A stretch of 64,000 bases of DNA from Archangium violaceum Cb vi76 (GTDB lineage: Bacteria; Myxococcota; Myxococcia; Myxococcales; Myxococcaceae), in the NCBI RefSeq assembly GCF_000733295.1, contig NZ_JPMI01000394.1, positions 1 through 64,000 on the forward strand. The letters are read 5' to 3'. The position numbers and the translations under genes were made by a program. Of the stretch, positions 54,760 to 64,000 are shown piece by piece. Position 1 is the stretch's first letter; every line of letters begins with the position of its first letter. The notes below the pieces were generated by a model. It was not told the origin of the DNA. It searched no databases and saw only the letters and a list, made by a program, of their open reading frames with translations.

Positions 54760-56541
54760 ATGGCAATCAGGAAGTTTGGAACGGTCGTCGCGATGCTCGC
54801 ATGTGCCGCCCCCGCGTTCGCGGAAGCAGCCCCCAAGGAGAGGGAAGTGTGGATCACCATCGGGGCGGACGCGCTGGAGCCGGCGCGCGCCTCGTTCCAG
54901 CAGAAGGGCCTGACGCTGCCGGCGCCGGCGCTCGAGAAGGGCGGAGTGGCGGTGCTGCGCGTGCGCGAGTCGCAGCTGGAGACGCTGGCCGCGGCGATGC
55001 ACGACAAGCTCAACCGGTGCGCGGGCTTCATCGCCCATGACACCGAGGAGCAGGCGCTGGCGGCCGTGGAGGGCTCCACCGCGCCGCAGCCCCTGGCGTC
55101 GCTGGTGAGCTACACCCTCAACAACGGCCCGTCGGTGAACGCGATGCTGAGCGGCGTGCAGGAGCTCAACATCCGCAACACCATCAACTACCTGTCCACC
55201 ACCTGGACCACGCGCCGTTACAACCTGCAGTCGGGCATCGACGCGGCCAACTGGCTGAGGAGCCAGTGGAGCACCATCGCCAACGGGCGCAGCGACATCT
55301 CGGTGGCGCTCTACACGCACGCGAGCAGCACCTCGCCGCAGCCGTCCGTCATCGCCACCATCACGGGCACCACGCACCCCAACGAGGTGGTGGTGATCGG
55401 CGGGCACCTGGACTCCATCAACCAGAGCGGCTCCACCGCCGCGGCGCCGGGCGCGGATGACGACGCCTCGGGCGTGGCCTCGCTCACCGAGGCCTTCCGG
55501 GTGGCCGTGGCCAATGGCTACAAGCCGGCCCGCACGGTGAAGTTCATGGCCTATGCCGCCGAGGAGATTGGCCTGCGGGGCTCGGCGGACATCGCCAACT
55601 GGCACAAGAACAACTCGGTGAACGTGGTGGGCGTGCTCCAACTGGACATGACCAACTACAAGGGCTCCAGCTACGACTTCGGCATGGTGACGGACAACAC
55701 CAACGCCGCGCAGAACTCCTTCACCACCAGCCTCATCTCCACGTACCAGCCGGGGCTGACCTGGACGAACATCACGTGCGGTTACGGCTGCTCGGACCAC
55801 GCCTCGTGGAACAGCGCGGGCTTCCCGACCTCGATGCCCTTCGAGGCGACGATGAGCACGGACAACCCGCAGATCCACACCTCGGGCGACACGCTGTCGG
55901 TCACGGGCGGCACGGCGGCCAACTCGGTGAAGTTCTCCAAGCTGGCGGTGTCCTTCATGGGTGAGCTGGCCAAGGGCGCGACGACGGGCAACACGCCTCC
56001 GCCGGTGGACGGCGGCGGGGGTGGCGGGACCGTCAACACGGCCACCTACGACGCGACGCTCAAGGCGCCCCGGTGCACGGCGGCGGGCGCGGGCTGCGAC
56101 TCGGGCACGCTGCTCAACGGCCGCGGCGGCCTGGGCCCCGAGGTGAACAAGCCCAACACCATCAACGCCTCCTGCACGGACGGCGCCTCGGGCACCTACC
56201 ACTCGGACGAGTCCAATGACCGGCTGAAGGTGGCCACGGTGGACGGGACGAACCTGAAGGCGGGCAAGCAGGTGACGGTGACGGCCACGGTGTGGGCCTA
56301 CTCCGCCACGTCGGACACGCTGGACCTGTACTACGCGGCCAACGCGAGCAGCCCGTCGTGGGTGCTCATCGGCTCGTACAAGCCGAGCGGCTCCGGGGCG
56401 CGCACCATCACCGCCAACTACACGCTGCCCACCGGTACCAACCAGGCCATCCGCGCGAACTTCCGCTACCAGGGTTCCGCGGGCACGTGCACCACGGGCT
56501 CGTACGACGACCGCGACGACCTGATCTTCACGGTGCAGTGA
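54760..56541 (+). CDS. M28-family zinc aminopeptidase, secreted
   Basis: A 593-residue protein from ATG 54760, with AGGAGA upstream and a signal peptide (VVAMLACAAPAFAEA). A propeptide of about 100 residues precedes the M28 core. Two-zinc ligands are visible: IGGHLDSIN (His, about 215), GADDDASG (bridging Asp, about 233), AAEEIGLRG (general-base Glu and ligand Glu, about 267), LQLDMTN (Asp, about 295) and IHTSGD (His, about 372). It resembles the Vibrio/Aeromonas leucyl aminopeptidase. A beta-rich C-terminal domain (about 425-593) may aid secretion or substrate binding. Together with the M4 protease it suggests extracellular peptide degradation. Confidence 0.93.
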   Translation: MAIRKFGTVVAMLACAAPAFAEAAPKEREVWITIGADALEPARASFQQKGLTLPAPALEKGGVAVLRVRESQLETLAAAMHDKLNRCAGFIAHDTEEQALAAVEGSTAPQPLASLVSYTLNNGPSVNAMLSGVQELNIRNTINYLSTTWTTRRYNLQSGIDAANWLRSQWSTIANGRSDISVALYTHASSTSPQPSVIATITGTTHPNEVVVIGGHLDSINQSGSTAAAPGADDDASGVASLTEAFRVAVANGYKPARTVKFMAYAAEEIGLRGSADIANWHKNNSVNVVGVLQLDMTNYKGSSYDFGMVTDNTNAAQNSFTTSLISTYQPGLTWTNITCGYGCSDHASWNSAGFPTSMPFEATMSTDNPQIHTSGDTLSVTGGTAANSVKFSKLAVSFMGELAKGATTGNTPPPVDGGGGGGTVNTATYDATLKAPRCTAAGAGCDSGTLLNGRGGLGPEVNKPNTINASCTDGASGTYHSDESNDRLKVATVDGTNLKAGKQVTVTATVWAYSATSDTLDLYYAANASSPSWVLIGSYKPSGSGARTITANYTLPTGTNQAIRANFRYQGSAGTCTTGSYDDRDDLIFTVQ

Positions 56542-56551
56542 GGTGTCACCA

Positions 56552-56586
56552 CCCCTCTCCCCCCGGGAGAGGGTCGGGGTGAGGGT
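56552..56586 (-). repeat. dispersed hairpin repeat, copy C (inverted)
   Basis: On the minus strand it reads ACCCTCACCCC then the stem CCCTCTCCC / GGGAGAGGG. It lies between the convergent aminopeptidase and Hsp70-like genes and may act as a bidirectional terminator. Confidence 0.65.
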
Positions 56587-56626
56587 GCTGCTCACCCCGG
56601 GTTGAATCCCGCCCCGGAGCCGTGGC

Positions 56627-58180
56627 TCAAGAAGCCGCGGCCCGGGGCGCTCTCATTTGAGGGCTCGCGTCGACGATGGGAGCGGGGACGGGCTTGCCAT
56701 CGGCGCCGACGAGATAGGTCCGCAGCACGAAGTCCTGGCCCATGTGCAGCTCGAGCCGGGGAGCGCCGCCGCGGCGCCACTCGGGGCCCACCTGGAGGGT
56801 GCCGAGCACCTCGCGGTCCACACTGGTGGTGTCCAGGGACTCGAAGACGAGCACGGGCAGCGGGGTGGGGCCGGGCGGAAGGGCTTCCAGGGACACGGAC
56901 TTGCGGCAGGGCACGGGGGTGTTGGAGGGGATGACCTCGTGGGTGACGCCGCCGGGGAGCATGACGCTGATGGGCATGGGTACCACGTCCATGAGGCCGG
57001 TGCCGCCGGGCCGGGACAGGTTGCGGCCGAGGATGGCGGCGCCCACCGCCACGCCCAGCTCCGGGTGCACGTCCTTCTCCGAGGAGAAGCGGCGGAAGTG
57101 CGACAGGCGCTCGCGGATGGCGGGCATGCGCGTCTGGCCGCCCACCAGCACCAGCTCGTCCACCTGGGCCGGCTTCAGGCCCGCGCGCTCCAGCACCTCG
57201 TCACACGCGGACACGGTGCGCTCGATGAGCCGGGACGTCATCTCCTCCAGCCGCTTGCGCGTGAGGCGGAACTGGAAGTCCAGGAAGCCGCCGTCCGGCC
57301 CCTGGGTGATGCAGGGCACGCGCAGCTCCGCCACCTCCGCCCTCGAGAGTTGAATCTTCACGGACTCGGCGGCGAAGACGAGCCGCTGCATGACGATCTT
57401 GTTGCCGCGCAGCTCCACGCCGTGCTGCTGGCGGAACTCCTCGGCCAGGTGCTCGACGATGCACTCGTCGAAGTTGGCGCCGCCGAGGAAGGCGTCACCG
57501 CCGGTGGCCAGCACCTTCACCACCCGGTTCTGTACGGACATGAGCGTGGCGTCGAAGGTGCCGCCGCCCAGGTCGAACACCATCACCGTCTGCTCCGGGC
57601 TGCGCAGGTTGGCGTAGTAGAGCGCCGCGGCGGTGGGCTCGTTGATGATGGCGCGCACCTTGAGGCCCGTGCGCTCGGCCGCGTAGCGCACCGCCTCGCG
57701 CTGGCGGATGCTCGCGTGGGCCGGCACGGTGAGCACGCACTCGGCGAAGGGCTCTCCGGCGGCGTGGTTGGCCAGCGTGAGGATGTGCCGGAGGATGAAG
57801 TACGCCACCTCGTTGAGCGGCGTCACCCGGTTGTACACCTTCACGGCGCAGTAACCGTCCGTGCCCTCCACCAGGTTGAAGGCGAAGCGCTCCCGGTGCT
57901 TCTGCACGTACTCGGACTGGTAGCGCCGCCCGAGGAAGCGCTTGCTGCCGAAGATGGTGTGACGCGGATCATCGATGATCTGCCGGCGCGCGGCCGGGCC
58001 GACGATGGCCTTGTCCGCGGCGTGGTACCAGGCCACGGACGGGAGGATGAAGTTCTTGTCCGAGACGGACACCAGCTTCAGCTTCCCCTGACGGTCGAAG
58101 AACGCCGCCGCCGTGTTGGTCGTGCCGAAGTCGATGCCGAGGATGGGGCCACTCTGGGGGGCACTCTTGGGGGCACTCAT
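56627..58180 (-). CDS. Hsp70/DnaK-like protein with truncated C-terminus
   Basis: A 517-residue protein. The nucleotide-binding domain is intact: ILGIDFGTTNTAAAFFD at about 13-29, VMVFDLGGGTFDATL (about 200) and VLVGGQTRMPAIRERL (about 345). ALYYANLRSPEQ fits the usual inter-subdomain area. The substrate-binding part has a PMPISVMLPGGVTHEVIPS start but is only about 125 residues long. No helical lid or acidic tail is present, so length is below the ~640 of DnaK. It is a divergent Hsp70 homolog of the HscA/YegD-like kind. No DnaJ or GrpE gene is near. In myxobacteria such proteins have regulatory roles. It is cytoplasmic. Confidence 0.9.
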   Translation of the reverse strand: MSAPKSAPQSGPILGIDFGTTNTAAAFFDRQGKLKLVSVSDKNFILPSVAWYHAADKAIVGPAARRQIIDDPRHTIFGSKRFLGRRYQSEYVQKHRERFAFNLVEGTDGYCAVKVYNRVTPLNEVAYFILRHILTLANHAAGEPFAECVLTVPAHASIRQREAVRYAAERTGLKVRAIINEPTAAALYYANLRSPEQTVMVFDLGGGTFDATLMSVQNRVVKVLATGGDAFLGGANFDECIVEHLAEEFRQQHGVELRGNKIVMQRLVFAAESVKIQLSRAEVAELRVPCITQGPDGGFLDFQFRLTRKRLEEMTSRLIERTVSACDEVLERAGLKPAQVDELVLVGGQTRMPAIRERLSHFRRFSSEKDVHPELGVAVGAAILGRNLSRPGGTGLMDVVPMPISVMLPGGVTHEVIPSNTPVPCRKSVSLEALPPGPTPLPVLVFESLDTTSVDREVLGTLQVGPEWRRGGAPRLELHMGQDFVLRTYLVGADGKPVPAPIVDASPQMRAPRAAAS

Positions 58181-58205
58181 AAAGGGGGGGGCCCACTCTA
58201 AACGA

Positions 58206-58238
58206 AGCGGGCGGACATCGCATGGATGCCCGCCCGCT
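58206..58238 (-). terminator. terminator after the SusD-like gene
   Basis: Stem AGCGGGCGG / CCGCCCGCT with inner CATC/GATG pairing lies about 22 bp beyond the SusD-like stop codon. In the minus direction it is followed by TTCGTTT. Confidence 0.75.
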
Positions 58239-58259
58239 CATTCCCTCAGTGAATGAGGA

Positions 58260-59636
58260 TTAGCGTCCGATCATCTCCGTCGTGGGGATGGGGAAGCGCG
58301 GGTGCACGTTGAAGGACATGCCCGGGGGATCCTCACGCTTCAGCTCCTCCAGCTTCCCGTAGCGGCGCATGTCGATCCACCGGTGCCCGCCCTCCATGAG
58401 GAGCGAGAAGCGGCGCTGATAGAGCAGCTCGTTGATGGCGAGCTCGCCCTCCAGCACCTCGGGAATCGGCGCCTGGCCACCGGAGTCTTCCCGGATGGTG
58501 TTGATGTCGGCCATGGCGGTCTCGTACCGCTCCAGCCGGATGTTGGCCTCGGCGCGCAGGAGGATGAGCTCCTCGTTGCGGATGATGGGGATGGAGGCGG
58601 TGTCCGCCGTGTACTGCGCGAAGCCCTTGGAGTACTTCTCGATGACCCCCGGCAGCTCGCCGGGATTCTCCGAGTCCTTCACCTTGCGCCCCACGCGGGC
58701 GTCCAGCGAGCCGTCCGGCTGCTTCGCGTCCTCCAGGAGGATGGGGTTGGCGAAGATGTTGGGGCCGTTGAGCGTGTTCTTCACGTCACCGGAGCCGGTG
58801 CCGTAGGCGTGGTAGACGCCCAGGTCGAGCGGGGCGTCGATGTCGAGGAACGACTCCTCCAGGTCCACCAGCGCCTCTTCCCAGCGCTCGCGGTACACGT
58901 CCACCCGGGCCTTGATGGCGCGGTTGACCTTGATGAAGTTGGGCACGGTGATGTCGATCACCTTGCCGTCCGTCCGCGGCTCGAAGTCCCGGAACCCGCT
59001 GCTCATCGGGAAGGGGAACGCCGTGCCACCGGCCTCCAGGTGCGCCTTGGCCTCGTCGAGCAGCGTGGCGATGTGCGCCAGCACCTTCTCCTTGGTCTCG
59101 ATGGGGGCCAGCGGGGCACCGAACGGGCGGTTCACGTCGATGGGCGCGCCGTTGGTGTCGCGGGTGTTGACGATGACCAGGAAGTCCAGCGCCTGGATCG
59201 TCTTGGCGAAGCCGCGGATGGCGTTCTTCTCGGCCTCCGTGACGCCTTCCACCTTCTCCAGGGCGTTGAGCAGGGTGTTGGCGTTGCGGATGTTGGCGTA
59301 GGGATTGTCCCAGAAGTTGCCGCCGAAGGCCGGGCTGCCGCCGTTGAGCGCGGGGCCCGCCAGCATCTCGCCGACGTAGCGCGGGTCCGCCGAGTCCAGC
59401 ACGAGGCTCTCGCGGCCGAGCACGCCCATCAGGGCCACGTAGCCGTTCTGGTTCGTCATGCCGGCGCGGGTACCGATGAGCAGGCCCGTGGACGCGTTGA
59501 TGACCGCGGTGCGCGTGGGGGTCTGCTGGAACGAATCGAGGCTCGGGTTGTTGAGGTCCGGGACCGTCAGGTCTCCGCACCCGCCCAGCATCGCCGTGGC
59601 GCACAGCGCCAGGGCCACCTTCTTCATGTTCTTCAT
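58260..59636 (-). CDS. SusD/RagB-family outer-membrane lipoprotein
   Basis: A 458-residue lipoprotein from ATG 59636 (MKNMKKVALALCATAMLGGC), with GAGGA at a good distance; ATG 59651 is an alternative. The SusD fold is shown by NPYANIRNANTLLNALEKVE, SIPIIRNEELILLRAEANIR, NELLYQRRFSLLMEGGHRWI and DMRRYGKL near the end. SusD lids deliver glycans or peptides to SusC barrels. It lies 19 bp after the SusC-like gene in the same operon. This pair is the hallmark of Bacteroidetes and is rarely seen in myxobacteria. No glycosidase gene adjoins, so the substrate is unknown; it could be peptide. Confidence 0.93.
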   Translation of the reverse strand: MKNMKKVALALCATAMLGGCGDLTVPDLNNPSLDSFQQTPTRTAVINASTGLLIGTRAGMTNQNGYVALMGVLGRESLVLDSADPRYVGEMLAGPALNGGSPAFGGNFWDNPYANIRNANTLLNALEKVEGVTEAEKNAIRGFAKTIQALDFLVIVNTRDTNGAPIDVNRPFGAPLAPIETKEKVLAHIATLLDEAKAHLEAGGTAFPFPMSSGFRDFEPRTDGKVIDITVPNFIKVNRAIKARVDVYRERWEEALVDLEESFLDIDAPLDLGVYHAYGTGSGDVKNTLNGPNIFANPILLEDAKQPDGSLDARVGRKVKDSENPGELPGVIEKYSKGFAQYTADTASIPIIRNEELILLRAEANIRLERYETAMADINTIREDSGGQAPIPEVLEGELAINELLYQRRFSLLMEGGHRWIDMRRYGKLEELKREDPPGMSFNVHPRFPIPTTEMIGR

Positions 59637-59655
59637 GTCGCGAATCCTCATGGTC

Positions 59656-62655
<3,000 letters not shown>

Positions 62656-62973
62656 TCGCTCTTCACCTCAAACGTTCTGCGGATGGAGCGGCCCCCCTGT
62701 AAGGGCTGCCGTTGAAAACGAATCGTGTGTGGGAAGAGCAACCACCGTCAACGTCGCTTATGAAACGCAAAACCGTGTATGCTCGGGCGTACTTTCCGGT
62801 GACGCGGAAATTTTCGCGCCCCAGTCGCCAGGGTTCACGCCCGGTGCGTTCGGGCCCGGCATCCACGTTGGGAGGGCAGGCGGCCAGGGCGGCCCTCCGC
62901 GAGGACACGCCGGGTTGGCGTCGCGCGGGGGGACTCCCTCTTTGCCCTGTCTCGTCACCGACAGGAGGGGTCC
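62656..62973. other. 318-bp intergenic region upstream of the SusCD operon
   Basis: It contains an AT-richer tract around 62740-62820 that may hold divergent promoters. No gene or strong hairpin is supported. Confidence 0.4.
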
Positions 62974-63195
62974 ATGTTCAAGGGCTCGGGAGGGTTGGCC
63001 GCCGCGTTGCTCGTCACCGCCGGTTGCAAGCAGCCGGGGCGGCAACAGCGGCAGGAGCAGGTGGCGCGCACCCGGCAGCGGAACGCCCAGGTGCAGGGAA
63101 ACCAGCGGCTCCAGCAACTGGTGACGGGCCAGGTGGTGAGCGCGAGCCCGGACGCGCGGGGGGGGGGACGAGGTGGAGGCCCGTCCGGGAGTTGA
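62974..63195 (+). CDS. small lipoprotein ORF, possibly truncated
   Basis: A 73-residue ORF with AGGAGGGG upstream of ATG 62974 and a lipoprotein signal (GLAAALLVTAGCKQPG). The mature part is Gln/Arg-rich (RQQRQEQVARTRQRNAQVQG), then LQQLVTGQVVSASPDA. After this the frame meets a 9-10 nt G-run and ends in a low-complexity Gly tail inside the tRNA-Cys locus. One-base slippage at the G-run would give DEVEARPG instead. This suggests a frameshift or a gene truncated at the tRNA. Function unknown. Confidence 0.45.
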   Translation: MFKGSGGLAAALLVTAGCKQPGRQQRQEQVARTRQRNAQVQGNQRLQQLVTGQVVSASPDARGGGRGGGPSGS

Positions 63196-63246
63196 ACCCG
63201 GCAACAACGGTTTTGCAGACCGCCGCCGCCCCGGGCGGAACGGGCC
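63174..63246 (-). tRNA. tRNA-Cys (GCA) with shortened D-arm
   Basis: The minus strand folds as a tRNA: acceptor GGCCCGT with ACGGGCC (7 perfect pairs), discriminator T followed by encoded CCA, and anticodon stem GCGGT / ACCGT with loop CTGCAAA (anticodon GCA at 63214-63216). The T-arm is CCGGG-TTCAACT-CCCGG. U73 is the usual cysteinyl-tRNA identity base. The D-arm is only CGCC-CGGGGC-GGCG, without position 26, so the total is 73 nt including CCA and the normal D-loop A14/G18/G19 pattern is not clear. It could be a functional divergent copy or a decaying one. Confidence 0.75.
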
Positions 63247-63529
63247 TCATCGGAGTGCTCGAGGTGTCCCTCGAATCAGCCTGGGAAGAGGGACGGCGCG
63301 CACGCGATGTCCTGACACGGCGCTCCGGTTCACTTCTACGTACGTGGAAGTGGATGGGAGGCAGGGCATGGGTCTCAGCGCATGGACTGCCCGTCGCGGA
63401 TGGAGACCTCGAGTGCTCGCGCCATCGTGCAAGCCCGCGAGTTCACGGGCCCTGCTCTTGGTCCGGGCCTTGCTGCTCCTGGAGGCAGCCGCGATTCACG
63501 TGGCTGACCTCATACCGAGGGGAGCAATC
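63247..63529. other. 283-bp intergenic region with a palindrome
   Basis: No gene is supported. It carries a near-perfect 22-bp inverted repeat at 63331-63352 about 180 bp before the next start codon. Confidence 0.4.
63331..63352. promoter_or_regulatory. 22-bp inverted repeat, candidate operator
   Basis: CACTTCTACGT meets ACGTGGAAGTG with no spacer; 20 of 22 positions are symmetric. The AT-leaning, loop-free symmetry fits an operator bound by a dimeric regulator. Confidence 0.4.
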
Positions 63530-64000
63530 ATGAGTGAGAAGAACGCGAGCGACACCCTGTCCGGGCTGACGCTCATCCAGGTGCGTGACTCCATCCGCGC
63601 CCACCTGACGCAGGGCAACGCCGGGCACCATGCCATCGGCCGACTCTACAACCACACCGTGAGCAACAAGCTGGCGGAGAAGAATGGGTACTCCAGCGCC
63701 CAGCAGTTCTTCAGCCAGAATTTCAAGGAGCTGGCGCAGTCGACCCTGAGCCGCTACGGAGCCGTGGCGCGGCAGTACACCGAGGAGGTGTGCAAGGCGC
63801 ACGGTGTGGCGAAGCTGGCCTCGCTGAGCACCTACGCGAAGGTGGCGGACTTCGCGCTCTCGGCCGGTGACGTGGGGGCCGTGCCCATCGACGTTCCCCA
63901 GGAGGGCGGCAGCGTGGTGTCCAAGCCCTTCGCCGAGTGCAACCTGGAGGAAGTGCTCAGCGCGGTGAAGCACAAGCGCAAACCGTCGAGGCCGTCCATG
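63530..64000 (+). CDS. protein of unknown function, cut by the right edge
   Basis: The frame opens at ATG 63530 (MSEKNASDTLSGLTLIQVRD), with GGGGAG upstream, and runs 157 codons to the edge. The product is helical and soluble: SIRAHLTQGNAGHHAIGRLY, NKLAEKNGYSSAQQFFSQNF and LSRYGAVARQYTEEVCKAHG. The spacing of NGYSSAQQFFSQ followed by STLSRYGAVA resembles a helix-turn-helix, so DNA binding is possible. The C-terminus starts to become basic (AVKHKRKPSRPS). The palindrome at 63331 could be its own operator. Family not recognised. Confidence 0.7.
   Translation, partial: MSEKNASDTLSGLTLIQVRDSIRAHLTQGNAGHHAIGRLYNHTVSNKLAEKNGYSSAQQFFSQNFKELAQSTLSRYGAVARQYTEEVCKAHGVAKLASLSTYAKVADFALSAGDVGAVPIDVPQEGGSVVSKPFAECNLEEVLSAVKHKRKPSRPSM

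Overview
The window is very GC-rich, with strong third-position GC that creates long antisense shadow reading frames. Its gene content is typical of a fruiting myxobacterium of the Cystobacterineae (Archangium, Cystobacter or Melittangium type). The clues are many lipoproteins, several large eukaryote-like Ser/Thr kinases, a protein built from Myxococcus-type Cys-rich repeats, PEGA and NHL secreted proteins, and polymorphic-toxin lipoproteins with immunity partners. The genus is inferred from style only. Both edges cut genes.

Layout. 0-5.9 kb: a cut HEAT-like protein, then an MBOAT acyltransferase and tandem SGNH hydrolase operon (polysaccharide O-acylation), divergent from manC. 5.9-8.2 kb: lipoprotein toxin with a REase-fold C-terminus, plus an immunity candidate. 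8.4-12.3 kb: kinase-PilZ fusion and a CotH lipoprotein. 12.3-13.8 kb: a lipoprotein pseudogene with three separate lesions, followed by an intact partner. 13.8-22.6 kb: oligopeptidase B, a LOG/PpnN-like protein and a 1769-residue kinase/ATPase/histidine kinase. 23-27.2 kb: phosphomannomutase, FMN reductase, ROK kinase, BMP-type binding lipoprotein, terminator. 27.2-31.2 kb: OmpA and DUF4398 lipoproteins (minus), a TIGR03118-like protein and an EEP phosphatase/nuclease-like lipoprotein. 31.2-33.6 kb: a 2.3-kb lower-GC islet bounded by identical 30-bp tRNA/tmRNA 3'-end repeats and carrying a LysM/SH3 protein plus a coupled membrane protein. 34-39.6 kb: secreted and Cys-rich proteins, a TerB-like protein, and a third lipoprotein toxin with its partner. 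39.6-44.4 kb: TonB-ExbD-ExbB and an M4 metalloprotease. 44.8-52.1 kb: operon of kinase, PEGA protein and a 20-repeat Cys-rich lipoprotein. 52.3-58.2 kb: NHL lipoprotein, SET protein, M28 aminopeptidase, Hsp70-like protein. 58.3-62.7 kb: a SusC/SusD pair. 63-64 kb: a small lipoprotein ORF, an unusual tRNA-Cys and a cut gene.

The main themes are sugar-nucleotide and exopolysaccharide supply (manC, phosphomannomutase, MBOAT/SGNH), nutrient capture (secreted proteases, SusCD, TonB-ExbBD), kinase signalling, and repeated lipoprotein effector-immunity modules. The effector modules resemble the SitA/SitI kin-discrimination toxins that myxobacteria pass by outer-membrane exchange. The most unusual items are these modules, the tRNA-flanked islet and the dispersed hairpin repeats.
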